Shown one piece after another: positions 1 to 7,922 of a stretch of 64,000 nt of DNA (the first letter of the stretch is position 1; each line of letters begins with the position of its first letter). The DNA is taken from contig NZ_JASJEX010000002.1 of NCBI RefSeq assembly GCF_030067705.1, positions 496,001-560,000 on the forward strand, written 5' to 3'. Below the pieces are notes generated by a model. The model worked only from the letters and a program-made list of their open reading frames with translations. It was not told the origin of the DNA and ran no database searches. This stretch comes from Kribbibacterium absianum (lineage in GTDB: Bacteria > Actinomycetota > Coriobacteriia > Coriobacteriales > Atopobiaceae). The position numbers and the translations under genes were made by a program.

Positions 1-218
1 TGGGAGCCTGCATCTCGCTGGCCACGATCCTCGGCTACTCGGCCATGGCCGGGTTCGTCGGGGGCGGCGGCCTGGGCGCCATCGCCATCAACTACGGCTA
101 CTACCGCTACCAGTCCGACATGATGCTCGTCACGGTGGCCCTGCTCGTGATCATCGTGCAGATCTTCCAAGAGGGCGGCCTCAAGTTGGTTTCAAAAATT
201 GACAAGCGGACCCGCTAG
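1..218 (+). CDS. metI: methionine ABC transporter permease MetI (3' end only)
   Basis: The window opens inside this gene; only the last 71 codons are present, ending TAG at 216-218. The reading frame contains GFVGGGGLGAIAINYGYYRY, the conserved late segment of MetI-type permeases, followed by a final hydrophobic helix and a short basic tail. MetI forms the membrane channel of the MetNIQ importer for D/L-methionine. The substrate-binding lipoprotein MetQ follows about 155 bp downstream on the same strand, separated by two family A repeats. Family assignment is firm; the exact substrate is inferred from the family. Confidence 0.9.
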   Translation, partial: GACISLATILGYSAMAGFVGGGGLGAIAINYGYYRYQSDMMLVTVALLVIIVQIFQEGGLKLVSKIDKRTR

Positions 219-233
219 CCGTCCTGTCCCGCC

Positions 234-293
234 CGTTCTTCCTGCTATTGCGAGAGGAGCCGCTGCGCCGGCTCCGTTCTACCTGCTGTTTCG
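234..293 (+). repeat. family A repeats, two forward copies
   Basis: Copies at 234-254 and 275-293, both reading CGTTCT(T/A)CCTGCT followed by ATTGCG or GTTTCG. They fill the gap between metI and metQ and are not paired with an inverted copy here. Confidence 0.85.
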
Positions 294-374
294 TGCATTG
301 TGGCTCCGACCTTGCGGTTTGTGCGCTCCTCGGGGGAGAGGCGCCGGAGCCCAGAAGACCTGAAGGAGAGAGAC

Positions 375-1235
375 ATGAAGAACCTGTACATCGAGCGCCG
401 CGGCGCCCTCGCCCTTGCTCTGACCGCCCTTGCCGCCCCGCTCGTCGGCTGCGGCAGCTCCGATTCGACCGCCGATGCCACGACTGGCGCCTCCGCCTCC
501 TCCGGCGACACCACCATCACGGTCGGCGCGAGCCCGACCCCGCACGCCGAGATCCTCAACGCCGTCAAGGACGAGCTGGCCAAGGACGGCTACACCCTCA
601 AGGTGGTCGAGTACAACGACTACGTGCTGCCGAACACGGCGCTCGAGGACGGCGAGCTGGACGCCAACTACTTCCAGCACATCACGTACCTGAACGACTT
701 CAACGAGGAGAACGGCACGCACCTGGCCAGCGCGGGCGCGATTCACTTCGAGCCGTTCGGCCTCTACGCCGGCAAGACCAGCTCCTTGGACGACCTTGCC
801 GACGGTGCCACCGTCGCCGTGCCCAACGACACCACCAACGAGGCGCGCGCGCTCCTGCTGCTGGAGCAGGAGGGGCTGATCACGCTCAAGGACGGCGCCG
901 GTCTCAACGCGACGGTAGTGGACATCGAGGACAACCCCAAGAACCTGCAGATCGAGGAGGTCGAGGCCGCCCAGCTGCCGCGCGTGCTGCAGGACGTGGA
1001 CCTTGCGGCGATCAACGGCAACTACGCGCTGGGCGCGGGGCTGAACGTGAGCGACGCGCTTGCCGTGGAGAGCGACGAGGGCGAGGCGGCCAAGGCCTAC
1101 GGCAACGTCATCGCCGTGAAGGAGGGCAACGAGGACTCCGAGAAGACCAAGGCCCTGGTGAAGGCGCTGACGAGCGACACGTGCAAGCAGTACATCGAGG
1201 ACACCTACGACGGTGCCGTGGTGCCGCTGTTCTAG
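375..1235 (+). CDS. metQ: MetQ/NlpA family substrate-binding lipoprotein
   Basis: A 286-residue extracytoplasmic lipoprotein that binds methionine for the MetNIQ importer. The start at 375 is chosen because GAAGGAGAG lies just upstream and the protein then begins with a charged n-region and hydrophobic stretch leading to the lipobox LVGC, lipidated Cys at residue 26. The mature protein starts with a Ser/Thr/Ala linker and then TITVGASPTPHAEIL, the usual NlpA family opening; NYFQHITYL and the repeated AAINGNYAL segment are also typical. It follows metI directly. A perfect 11-bp hairpin (1298-1328) about 60 bp downstream probably ends the operon. Cognate ligand could be another methionine-like compound. 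Confidence 0.93.
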   Translation: MKNLYIERRGALALALTALAAPLVGCGSSDSTADATTGASASSGDTTITVGASPTPHAEILNAVKDELAKDGYTLKVVEYNDYVLPNTALEDGELDANYFQHITYLNDFNEENGTHLASAGAIHFEPFGLYAGKTSSLDDLADGATVAVPNDTTNEARALLLLEQEGLITLKDGAGLNATVVDIEDNPKNLQIEEVEAAQLPRVLQDVDLAAINGNYALGAGLNVSDALAVESDEGEAAKAYGNVIAVKEGNEDSEKTKALVKALTSDTCKQYIEDTYDGAVVPLF

Positions 1236-1252
1236 CATCTGGCCTGCGGTTT

Positions 1253-1452
1253 CGTTCTTCCTGCTGTTGCGAGTTGGTGTTCTTCCTGCTGTTTCGTGAA
1301 GCGGGCGCTCCTCAAGGGCGCCCGCTTCCGTTCTTCCTGTCGTTTCGCGTTGTGGCGAACCCTCCGCTCTGCTGCAGCGGAGCTTGTGGTGGCGCACCGT
1401 TCTTCTTGCCAATGCGACGCAGCAGCGGCTCTCGCAACAGCAGGAAGAACGG
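1253..1452. repeat. family A repeat cluster, five copies
   Basis: Forward copies at 1253-1273, 1278-1296, 1329-1347 and 1398-1418 and one reverse copy at 1431-1452. They occupy almost all of the gap between metQ and the convergent elp3 gene. The 1398/1431 pair faces inward and could fold as a hairpin. Confidence 0.85.
1298..1328 (+). terminator. strong hairpin after metQ, probable terminator
   Basis: GAAGCGGGCGC (1298-1308) is perfectly complementary to GCGCCCGCTTC (1318-1328), with a 9-nt loop. The T-rich start of a family A copy (CGTTCTTCCT) follows immediately and could serve as the weak U-tract. Confidence 0.7.
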
Positions 1453-1460
1453 AAGGCGTC

Positions 1461-3362
1461 TCAATCCAGGAATCGCCGCTGGTAGAGGCCGTCGTCCTCG
1501 AAGCCGAGCGCTCGATAGTAGCCGCGCGTCCCGACCGCGCTGATCACGGCAACGGAGACCCGTCCGGCTGCCCGTGCCTGACGGCACGCCTCCTCCACCA
1601 GCTCGCGGCCGAGGCCACGGTGCTGGGACCACTGCCCCTCCTGGTCCAGCCGCGCTGCGCGTCCGTACACATGCACCTCTCGGATCATCGCCGCATCGGC
1701 TCGGGCCGGTGTCGAGGAGGGTCTCGCAACGGCAGGAAGAACGGGCTCCGTCGCAACAGCAGGAAGAACGGGGAGTGAGAGGCGCAGGAAGCCGTGCAGG
1801 GTCCCATCCTCGGCCACCCATTCGAGGAACCGCTCCTCGGACACGGTGGTGAAGTAGCGCAGAGTTCGCAGGCGCAGATCACTGGGACCCTCCGGCGCCA
1901 ACGCCACTTCTCGGAACCGGATCTCCTGCACCGGGAGGTCCCGGTCGCGCAGGCGCCGCTCGACGTCCTGTCGCAGGTTCGCCTGGCGGTTCCCCGCCAC
2001 AATGTCCTTCGCCGAGAAGTCCCGTACCATGCGGCTCACGCGCACGAACCGCGGGGTCGCTGCCAGCTCGTTGACGAGGAGCCCCACAAGCTCCTCCGTC
2101 TCGTAGGGGCGCCAACGCCCCTCTCGATAGTTCTCGACCAGGCCGGTCCCCTCGATGAGCGAGCAGGGGTAGAGCTTGACCTCGTCCGGTTCAAACCGTG
2201 GGTCTGAGACGAGCCGACGGTAGTCGTCGAGGTCCGTTGCCGGCGTCGCGCCGGGCAGGTTGGCCATCTGGTGGGCTTGGATCTTGAAGCCGAATAGCCG
2301 CAGCAGCGCGAACGCATCATCAATCGTTTCTCCTGCTATTCCGCGACTAAGTCCGTCGAGCCGGGAAACGTCGGTCGACTGCACGCCGATCTGTACTTTC
2401 GTGCACCCAAGCTCGCGAAGGGACCAGAGGGTCTCGGGGTCGACGCAGTCCGGTCGCGTCTCAAAGGAGAGTCCCACGCAGCGGCACGGCGCTGTCTCGT
2501 TCATGGTCTGCACCGCTCGTAGCGCGTTCGAAGAGCAGCGCTGCCAGCGTGACACCTCGGCCCATGGCGTCGCGGGCCCGTAGAGCTGGGGAAACGCCTC
2601 GTTGTACGTGAGCTCGCCCGCGTTCACGCGGGCTTGGAGCTCCGTGCGCAGCTGCGGGTCGCTCGGAGCCGTCCATTCCCGTTCTTCCTGCCAAAGCGTG
2701 AACCCTGCCTGCTCGTACTGCCGCCGCCGATTCCTCCGACCGAGCGTGGCCGCATCGCCGAGCCCGTCGTTGAGCGCGCGGAACAACTCGGCGGCGAACC
2801 ATCGGCGGTACGCCTCCGGGTAGTCCGTCCACGTGCCGCCAAGGACGATGAGCTCGACCTTGTCCACGGGGTGCCCAAGCTGTGCCAGGACGCGGATTCG
2901 GCTGCTGACTTGCAGGTACGGATCGAAGAGGCACTGCTCGGCGCGCTGGCAGGCGGGCTCGTCGGCGAGGTAGCTTTTGGGCATGCGCAGGTCGCTCGGA
3001 CAGAAACGGCAGGAGCCCGAACAGGGCCACGGCTTTGCGATCACCGTGACCGTCGCCACCCCGGAGGCGGTCCTTCTCGGTTTGGCCTGAAGAACGGAGA
3101 CGAGCCGCGCCTCCAGCTCGTCGTCCACGTTCCAGCTTCGCCAGAGATCGGGGCGGCTGCGTTTGAGATCCCAGTAGGCGGGGAGCAGCGCGCGTTTCTT
3201 CACATGGGCGCTCACGTCCGAGACGCCGCGGTTCTGCTCTCGGCAGAACCGCACGATCCACTGGTCGTCCATGGGGCCTTCGGCCCTCGTGCGGAGCTCC
3301 GTGACAAGAGCGGCCAGGGCGCGGGTGAGCGCCTCGCGCAGGATGTCGGGTTCTGCTGGCAT
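1461..3362 (-). CDS. elp3: Elp3 family tRNA uridine(34) 5-carboxymethyl synthase (radical SAM + GNAT)
   Basis: 633 residues. Elp3 enzymes use S-adenosylmethionine and acetyl-CoA to put a carboxymethyl group on wobble uridine of tRNA. Radical SAM cysteines C114, C118, C121 lie in PCSGSCRFCPSD; the GNAT end is recognisable from REVHVYG through HRGLGRELVEEA to VGTRGYYRALGFEDDG. The start at 3362 follows a GAGGAG motif; an upstream in-frame extension is translated repeat and is rejected. The gene is divergent from a Trm9-like methyltransferase. Odd features: two reverse family A copies (1723-1771) are read in frame as residues about 531-547 in the linker before the GNAT domain, and another copy at 2680-2698 encodes about residues 221-228. 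Confidence 0.92.
   Translation of the reverse strand: MPAEPDILREALTRALAALVTELRTRAEGPMDDQWIVRFCREQNRGVSDVSAHVKKRALLPAYWDLKRSRPDLWRSWNVDDELEARLVSVLQAKPRRTASGVATVTVIAKPWPCSGSCRFCPSDLRMPKSYLADEPACQRAEQCLFDPYLQVSSRIRVLAQLGHPVDKVELIVLGGTWTDYPEAYRRWFAAELFRALNDGLGDAATLGRRNRRRQYEQAGFTLWQEEREWTAPSDPQLRTELQARVNAGELTYNEAFPQLYGPATPWAEVSRWQRCSSNALRAVQTMNETAPCRCVGLSFETRPDCVDPETLWSLRELGCTKVQIGVQSTDVSRLDGLSRGIAGETIDDAFALLRLFGFKIQAHQMANLPGATPATDLDDYRRLVSDPRFEPDEVKLYPCSLIEGTGLVENYREGRWRPYETEELVGLLVNELAATPRFVRVSRMVRDFSAKDIVAGNRQANLRQDVERRLRDRDLPVQEIRFREVALAPEGPSDLRLRTLRYFTTVSEERFLEWVAEDGTLHGFLRLSLPVLPAVATEPVLPAVARPSSTPARADAAMIREVHVYGRAARLDQEGQWSQHRGLGRELVEEACRQARAAGRVSVAVISAVGTRGYYRALGFEDDGLYQRRFLD
1723..1771 (-). 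repeat. two family A copies inside elp3
   Basis: Copies at 1723-1744 and 1751-1771, both intact (cores GCAGGAAGAACGG on the + strand). They are translated on the minus strand as PVLPAVATEPVLPAVAR, between the radical SAM part and the acetyltransferase domain. Confidence 0.85.
2680..2698 (+). repeat. family A copy inside elp3
   Basis: CGTTCTTCCTGCCAAAGCG, identical to copies in gaps elsewhere (for example 34211). In elp3 it is read as part of LWQEEREW. The reading frame stays open on both sides. Confidence 0.8.
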
Positions 3363-3408
3363 GTCACTCCTCGGCTCGACCGGTGAACCAGCATATCGCC
3401 GCCCCTCC

Positions 3409-3474
3409 CGTTCTTCCTGTCGTTTTGAGAACATGGCGTTCTACATGGTGTTTCTCGGAACAGCAGGAAGAACG
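3409..3474. repeat. facing family A pair in the elp3/methyltransferase divergent gap
   Basis: Forward copy 3409-3429 and reverse copy 3454-3474 with a 24-bp loop. The pair occupies the 127-bp region between the two divergent start codons, where both promoters must lie. Confidence 0.85.
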
Positions 3475-3489
3475 GGAGGGGAGTTGCTG

Positions 3490-4239
3490 GTGGACGACGC
3501 GACCGCGCGGCTCTTGCGCGACGAGACGGAGCACTTTTACGACAGCTGTGCCGCGTCCTTCGGGGCCACTCGGAAAAGACCCTGGGAAGGCTGGCGTACG
3601 CTCGTGCCCCGTTTTTCCTGCTGTTTTGAGAGAGCCCAACTGCGTGGTCGTCTTCCACTCGTGCTTGATGTCGGCTGCGGCAACTTCCGGTTCGAACGCT
3701 TCCTCCGAGGAGCCGTCGACGAGCCGTGGCGGGCGCTGGGCCTGGACTCCTGCCGACTCCTCTCCGGCGACCCGCCGCTGGGGAGCGCGTTTCGAGAGAC
3801 GGATCTGACCCACTGGCGTCCGGCACGTGAGGAACGCGGGCGGTTCGACCTCGTGGTCTGCTTCGGCGTGCTGCACCATATTCCGGGGACGCCGGCTCGG
3901 GAGGCTCTGGTTCGCGACCTGGCTCGGTGTGTCGCGCCCGGCGGTCTCCTGGCTCTGAGTCTCTGGCAGCTCCAGAAGAGCGAGCGTCAGCTGCGGCAGG
4001 CGCGCGAGACGACCGCCCGGTTCCTCGCGACGCACCCGAACGTCGAATTGGACCCCGGCGACTGGCTGCTCCCGTGGCAGGGTCGCGAGGACGTCGTCAG
4101 GTATTGCCACGGCTTTTCGAACGACGAGTGCGCCCGGCTGGCCACGGTGACGGGGCTCGATCTTCTCGACGCCTTCGACGCCGACCGGGCGAATCGTTAC
4201 GTGGTGCTTAGCGCCCCGTCTGACGAGTTCTCACAATGA
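3490..4239 (+). CDS. Trm9/ALKBH8-like SAM-dependent tRNA methyltransferase
   Basis: 249 residues from GTG 3490, chosen because GGAGGGG lies 8 nt upstream; TTG 3484 or ATG 3433 are alternatives. The N-terminal FYDSCAASFGATRKRPWEGW matches the Trm9 opening (A-x2-F-x2-TR-x-KPW). The SAM loop is VLDVGCGNF, then VVCFGVLHHI and the methyltransferase post-II region APGGLLALSLWQ. The later GDWLLPW and VRYCHGF correspond to the Trm9/ALKBH8 signatures D-V-LVPW and RYYH-F. Eukaryotic Trm9 methylates the cm5U made by Elongator/Elp3 to mcm5U; the divergent elp3 gene makes the same partnership likely here. A family A copy is read in frame just before the SAM loop, and the TGA stop lies inside another copy. 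Family similarity is from memory; substrate is inferred. Confidence 0.8.
   Translation: MDDATARLLRDETEHFYDSCAASFGATRKRPWEGWRTLVPRFSCCFERAQLRGRLPLVLDVGCGNFRFERFLRGAVDEPWRALGLDSCRLLSGDPPLGSAFRETDLTHWRPAREERGRFDLVVCFGVLHHIPGTPAREALVRDLARCVAPGGLLALSLWQLQKSERQLRQARETTARFLATHPNVELDPGDWLLPWQGREDVVRYCHGFSNDECARLATVTGLDLLDAFDADRANRYVVLSAPSDEFSQ
3610..3630 (+). repeat. family A copy inside the Trm9-like gene
   Basis: CGTTTTTCCTGCTGTTTTGAG is read in frame as FSCCFE (about residues 41-47), in the connection between the N-terminal helix region and the SAM-binding strand. Confidence 0.8.
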
Positions 4240-4426
4240 CAGGAAGAACGGCTCGAGCGCCCGTGTTCGGAACAGCAGGAAGAACGGTCAGAGCGTCCGT
4301 GTTCACAATGACAGGAAGAACGGGGCGCGCCTGCTGGTCGTGGGCGCCCTGTGGAGGAACAACGCCGATGTCGTGGACCGCTCCGGCTTTCCTCCCCGGG
4401 TCTCTCGTTCTTCCTGCTGTTCCGAG
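4230..4426. repeat. family A cluster, four copies
   Basis: Reverse copies at 4230-4251, 4268-4287 and 4303-4323, forward copy at 4406-4426. The first contains the methyltransferase stop codon (TGA 4237-4239). The cluster fills the gap before the DUF368 gene. Confidence 0.85.
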
Positions 4427-4435
4427 AATCCCGCT

Positions 4436-4443
4436 GGTATGCT
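4436..4443 (+). promoter_or_regulatory. candidate -10 element GGTATGCT
   Basis: TGGTATGCT reads as an extended -10 (TGN-TATGCT) 43 nt before the DUF368 start. The same octamer recurs at 10651, 13344 and 37869. No good -35 hexamer is visible, so this rests on recurrence and position. Confidence 0.4.
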
Positions 4444-4486
4444 CAAAAAGTTTTTGCTGAACTCTCGATGAAGGGGACTCCTCTCC

Positions 4487-5452
4487 ATGAGCCAACTTCA
4501 GAACGACCACCAGCCCCGCCACGCCAAGCCGACGCCCGTGACTCAGGCCATCGCCATCAAAAGGGGCCCCCAGGTGCCTTTCGGAGGCTTCCTCATGGCA
4601 CTTGCCGACAGCGTGCCCGGCGTCTCCGGCGGGACCGTGGCCTTCATCCTCGGCATCTATGACAGCCTGCTTGCGTCACTCGACCGTCTCGTCTCGGGCA
4701 CGAGCGCGGAGCGCAAGGCCGCGGTCGCTTTCCTCGTCAAGCTGTTCTGCGGCTGGGGCTGCGGTTTCGTGGCGGCCGTGCTCGTCCTGACGCGACTTTT
4801 CGAAAGCCACATCTACGTGGTGAGCTCGGTCTTCCTCGGGTTCATCGTCTTCTCGATTCCGCTCATCGTGCGCCAGGAGCGCGCCAACCTCCGCTGGGGC
4901 ATCTCCAGCGTGCTCTGGGTGCTTCTGGGCGCGGGCGCGGTCGTCGCGATCACGCTCGCGAACACGACCGGTGGCACGACGATCGCCGAGCAGCCGGCCC
5001 TCGACCTGTCGAGCCTTTCGCTCGGCTCGGGCCTGTACGTGTTCTTCGCGGCCATGGTGGCCATTTCCGCGATGATTCTGCCGGGCATCTCCGGCTCCAC
5101 GTTCCTGTTGATCTTCGGCCTGTACCTGCCGGTCATGTCCGGGATCCGCGCCTGCCTGGGCGGCGACTTCTCGACGGTGCCGGCGTTGGCCCTGTTCGCG
5201 CTCGGGTGCGTTTGCGGCCTCTTGACGGTGGTGAAGCTCGTGAAGCGGGCGCTCGAGCGGCACCGCAACGAGACGGTTCACGTGCTCATCGGCCTCATGG
5301 TCGGCTCTGTCTACGCGATCGTCTGCGGCCCCACCACGCTCGATGAGCCGCTGCCGATGATGACGCTGGCCACGTTCAACGTCGTTGCGTTCCTTATCGG
5401 CGGCCTCGCGATTCTGGGGCTCGAGGTGCTCAGGCGCAAGCTAGAGGCCTAG
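4487..5452 (+). CDS. DUF368 family polyprenyl-phosphate translocase
   Basis: 321 residues, polytopic. DUF368 proteins (named PopT in some bacteria) are known to return undecaprenyl phosphate across the membrane for reuse in cell-wall and surface-glycan synthesis. The family signature near the start, GGFLMALADSVPGVSGGTVAFILG, is clear, as is the second motif MILPGISGSTFLLIFGLY. About eight hydrophobic segments follow, with a basic tail LEVLRRKLEA. ATG 4487 follows GAAGGGG at a workable distance. The gene stands alone, bounded by family A repeats. Family assignment is firm; direction and exact lipid are from family knowledge. Confidence 0.88.
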   Translation: MSQLQNDHQPRHAKPTPVTQAIAIKRGPQVPFGGFLMALADSVPGVSGGTVAFILGIYDSLLASLDRLVSGTSAERKAAVAFLVKLFCGWGCGFVAAVLVLTRLFESHIYVVSSVFLGFIVFSIPLIVRQERANLRWGISSVLWVLLGAGAVVAITLANTTGGTTIAEQPALDLSSLSLGSGLYVFFAAMVAISAMILPGISGSTFLLIFGLYLPVMSGIRACLGGDFSTVPALALFALGCVCGLLTVVKLVKRALERHRNETVHVLIGLMVGSVYAIVCGPTTLDEPLPMMTLATFNVVAFLIGGLAILGLEVLRRKLEA

Positions 5453-5523
5453 GCCGGCGGCGCGGGGGCCACGGCACGGGTCGTGGCATTTCGCCGGGTC
5501 GGTCCACGCCGCCGAGCCGCGGC

Positions 5524-5589
5524 CGTTCTTCATGCTGTTTCGCGAAATCGCTGGTCAGGTACCATGCTCTCGAAACGGCATGAAAAACG
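5524..5589. repeat. facing family A pair
   Basis: Forward copy 5524-5544 (TTCATGCTG variant) and reverse copy 5568-5589 (GGCATGAAAAACG). The left and right halves are complementary and enclose a 23-nt loop with GGTACCAT, a possible -10-like string. Confidence 0.8.
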
Positions 5590-5670
5590 CTCCGGGCGTC
5601 TCTCCGGTCGCTCCCCTTAGCGACGCGGCGCCCCACGCTCTGCAGCGCGTTCAACCTCAAGGAGGATCTC

Positions 5671-6510
5671 ATGGCAACGAAGACGGCCCTGGTGCTCGAA
5701 GGCGGCGGGATGCGCGGCATGTTCACCGCCGGCGTCCTCGATGTCCTGGCGGAGCACGGCAAGACCGATTTCTCCCATGTCTACGGGGTGTCGGCGGGAG
5801 CCATCAATGGTGCCAACTTTTTGGCCGGGCAACCCGGGCGGTTCTGCCGTGACGTGTTGGCCTACCGCGACGACCCCAACTTCATGGGGCCGTGGTCTTA
5901 CGCCACCACGGGCAATGTGAGCAGCCGGGAGTTCCTCTACGAGAAGGTCAACAAGTCCTACGACCCCTACGATTACGCCACTTTCAATCGCAACGAGACA
6001 CCCTTCACGGTGGTTGCTACCGACCTTACGTTCGGAACCCCCGTGTACTTGGACGTGGAAAGCCTGCCGGAGCACATGGACGCGATCGTGGCCTCCTCGT
6101 CCCTGCCCTGCCTCTCTGAGACGGTCGAGTATCAGGGGAACCGCCTGCTTGACGGCGGCACGTCGGATTCCGTCCCGGTCGAGCGGGCCCTCGCCGACGG
6201 CGCGGAACGCCTGGTGGTGGTGCTCACGCGCCACTGGGGCTACCAGAAGAGGCACGGCTACTCGCTCATGCCGATGGCCAAGCGGCTCTATGCTGACTAT
6301 CCGTATTACCTGCAAGCACTCGACACACGGGCCGAACGGTACAATGCCCAGCGCGAGACGATCGGTCGGCTCCAAACGGAAGGCGTCGCGGAGGTTGTCG
6401 CTCCGACCAAGCCGGTGGAGATGTCCGTGCTGGGGTCGGATGGCCACGGTCTGTTGGAGTTGTACGTGGACGGGCGCCGCATGGGGGCGTCGTTGCTCGA
6501 CCGCCTGTAG
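5671..6510 (+). CDS. patatin-like phospholipase
   Basis: 279 residues. Patatin enzymes are serine acyl hydrolases with a Ser-Asp dyad. The oxyanion-hole motif EGGGMRGMF is at residues 10-18, the nucleophile elbow GVSAG at about residues 37-41, and the catalytic aspartate in LLDGGTSDS. The RYNAQRETI region near the C-terminus is typical of the bacterial YjjU-like branch. No signal peptide, so the product is probably cytosolic. ATG 5671 follows a strong AAGGAGGA site. It has its own gap on both sides and is probably monocistronic. Substrate is unknown. Confidence 0.88.
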   Translation: MATKTALVLEGGGMRGMFTAGVLDVLAEHGKTDFSHVYGVSAGAINGANFLAGQPGRFCRDVLAYRDDPNFMGPWSYATTGNVSSREFLYEKVNKSYDPYDYATFNRNETPFTVVATDLTFGTPVYLDVESLPEHMDAIVASSSLPCLSETVEYQGNRLLDGGTSDSVPVERALADGAERLVVVLTRHWGYQKRHGYSLMPMAKRLYADYPYYLQALDTRAERYNAQRETIGRLQTEGVAEVVAPTKPVEMSVLGSDGHGLLELYVDGRRMGASLLDRL

Positions 6511-6532
6511 TCGCGCCAGTTCGACTCGGGTT

Positions 6533-6673
6533 CGTTCTTCCTGCTGTTTCGACGCGCCCGAACGTGACCCGTTCTTCCTGCTATTGCGAAGTGTCCGACC
6601 TCGCTCCGTTCTTCCTGCTGTTGCGACGCTCGGCCTCCGGCCGGCCAAGAGCGCGGAACAGCAGGAAGAACGG
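6533..6673. repeat. family A cluster, four copies
   Basis: Forward copies 6533-6553, 6570-6590 and 6607-6627, reverse copy 6653-6673. The 330-bp gap between the patatin gene and rplM holds these repeats and then a leader with GTGTACACT at 6756-6764 as a possible promoter element. Confidence 0.85.
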
Positions 6674-6840
6674 AAAGGGTCACCCCGCCTGATTGTGACG
6701 AGGCCCTGACGCCTGCGGAGCGGCCGAGAAACCCGTCGGCGGTCCCCGCTCCCTGGTGTACACTTCTAGGGCTTCTTTTGCTGAGCCCCGTAACCTCTTT
6801 AAAAGAATGCGATGCACGAGCACGTGGAGGAGTTTCAAGA

Positions 6841-7278
6841 ATGAAGTCGACCCAGTACGCCAAGCCCGGCGAGGTCGCCCGCAATTGGGTGCTCATCGAC
6901 GCCGACGGCATGGTCCTCGGCCGTCTTGCCACGCAGATCGCGATGATCCTGCGCGGCAAGAACAAGCCGCAGTTCACCCCGCACACCGACACCGGTGACT
7001 TCGTGGTGGTCATCAACGCCGATAAGGTCCAGCTTACCGGTAACAAGGCCGCCCAGAAGTCCTACTGGCGTTACTCGGGGTACCTCGGCGGCCTCAAGTT
7101 CGAGTCCTTCGAGGAGGCCATGGCCCGTCACCCGGAGCGTGTCATCGAGCACGCCGTGAAGGGCATGCTCCCCAAGACCCGCCTTGGCCGCAAGCAGTTC
7201 ACCAAGCTCAAGGTCTACGCTGGCCCGGAGCACCCGCATGCTGCTCAGAACCCCGTCAAGATTGAGCTGGAGGGCTAA
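6841..7278 (+). CDS. rplM: 50S ribosomal protein L13
   Basis: 145 residues, normal for bacterial L13, an early assembly protein of the large subunit. Recognisable by [19 protein letters not shown] near the start, [11 protein letters not shown], and the late [17 protein letters not shown] 6841 follows GTGGAGGAG; an upstream in-frame ATG is rejected because it lacks a site and adds non-family residues. rpsI follows after 3 nt, the standard bacterial L13-S9 operon. Confidence 0.98.
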   Translation: MKSTQYAKPGEVARNWVLIDADGMVLGRLATQIAMILRGKNKPQFTPHTDTGDFVVVINADKVQLTGNKAAQKSYWRYSGYLGGLKFESFEEAMARHPERVIEHAVKGMLPKTRLGRKQFTKLKVYAGPEHPHAAQNPVKIELEG

Positions 7279-7281
7279 CCG

Positions 7282-7677
7282 ATGGCTGAGAAGACCGTTG
7301 TTTATTGGGGCACTGGCCGTCGTAAGGAGGCCGTCGCCCGCGTGCGCATCATGCCCGGCACCGGCAAGTTCCTGGTGAATGGCAAGCCCGCGCTTGAGTA
7401 CTTTGGCCGTCAGCAGCTGGTCGACGCTGCTCTCGCGCCGTTCCGTGTGACCGACACCCAGGGTCAGTTCGATGTTCTCGCCAACTGCGACGGTGGCGGC
7501 ATCTCTGGCCAGTCGGGCGCCGTCCGTCTGGGCGTCGCGCGCGCGCTGCTCAAGGCCGGCGACTATCGCCCCGAGCTGAAGAAGGCTGGGTTCCTGACCC
7601 GCGACGCCCGTGCCGTCGAGCGCAAGAAGTACGGCCTGAAGAAGGCCCGCAAGCGCCCGCAGTTCTCGAAGCGTTAA
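7282..7677 (+). CDS. rpsI: 30S ribosomal protein S9
   Basis: 131 residues. [16 protein letters not shown] is the S9 N-terminal signature, [19 protein letters not shown] the central one, and the tail [12 protein letters not shown] reaches toward the decoding-site tRNA in the ribosome. Translated from the same mRNA as rplM; a hairpin terminator lies about 30 bp downstream. Confidence 0.98.
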   Translation: MAEKTVVYWGTGRRKEAVARVRIMPGTGKFLVNGKPALEYFGRQQLVDAALAPFRVTDTQGQFDVLANCDGGGISGQSGAVRLGVARALLKAGDYRPELKKAGFLTRDARAVERKKYGLKKARKRPQFSKR

Positions 7678-7705
7678 GCCTGGATTCGATATCTGGTTTG
7701 TGGGA

Positions 7706-7737
7706 GGCCCGTTGGCAGAGAAGCCGGCGGGCCTTTT
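7706..7737 (+). terminator. Rho-independent terminator of rplM-rpsI
   Basis: GGCCCGTTGGC (7706-7716) pairs with GCCGGCGGGCC (7723-7733) allowing G-U pairs, followed directly by TTTT. Confidence 0.85.
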
Positions 7738-7769
7738 GCTTGGCGCGGTGCCTCATGCGGGCTTTCTCC

Positions 7770-7835
7770 CGTTCTTCCTGCTGTTCTGAGCGCTGTGCTT
7801 CCGGGGATGGATCGCTCGCATCAGCAGGAAGAACG
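7770..7835. repeat. facing family A pair
   Basis: Forward copy 7770-7790 and reverse copy 7815-7835, 24-bp loop, between the rpsI terminator and the next promoter. Confidence 0.85.
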
Positions 7836-7862
7836 GTAGCGGTGCCGTTCCGATTCCTTCCT

Positions 7863-7891
7863 TTGACTAGAACGACAGTTCTGTATATGGT
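7863..7891 (+). promoter_or_regulatory. promoter with LexA-like box in the spacer
   Basis: TTGACT (7863-7868), 17-bp spacer, TATGGT (7886-7891). The spacer holds the inverted repeat GAACGACAGTTC (7870-7881), which fits the Gram-positive LexA pattern GAAC-N4-GTTC. A closely similar arrangement precedes addBA at 20354. Repression by LexA and induction by DNA damage is inferred. Confidence 0.65.
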
Positions 7892-7922
7892 ACAGTCGTT
7901 CCATCAAGAAAAGGAGGGACCC

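Noticed and set aside
245-1821. Long overlapping ORFs with peptides such as [15 protein letters not shown] or FFLPL at their ends
   Set aside because: These peptides are family A repeats translated in the various frames. They extend real genes upstream or create antisense ORFs, and no ribosome site supports them.
2325-2346. Degenerate family A-like string inside elp3 (TCTCCTGCTATTCCGCG)
   Set aside because: Two or more mismatches in the core, so not counted, although the encoded SRGIAGE differs from the usual Elp3 residues.
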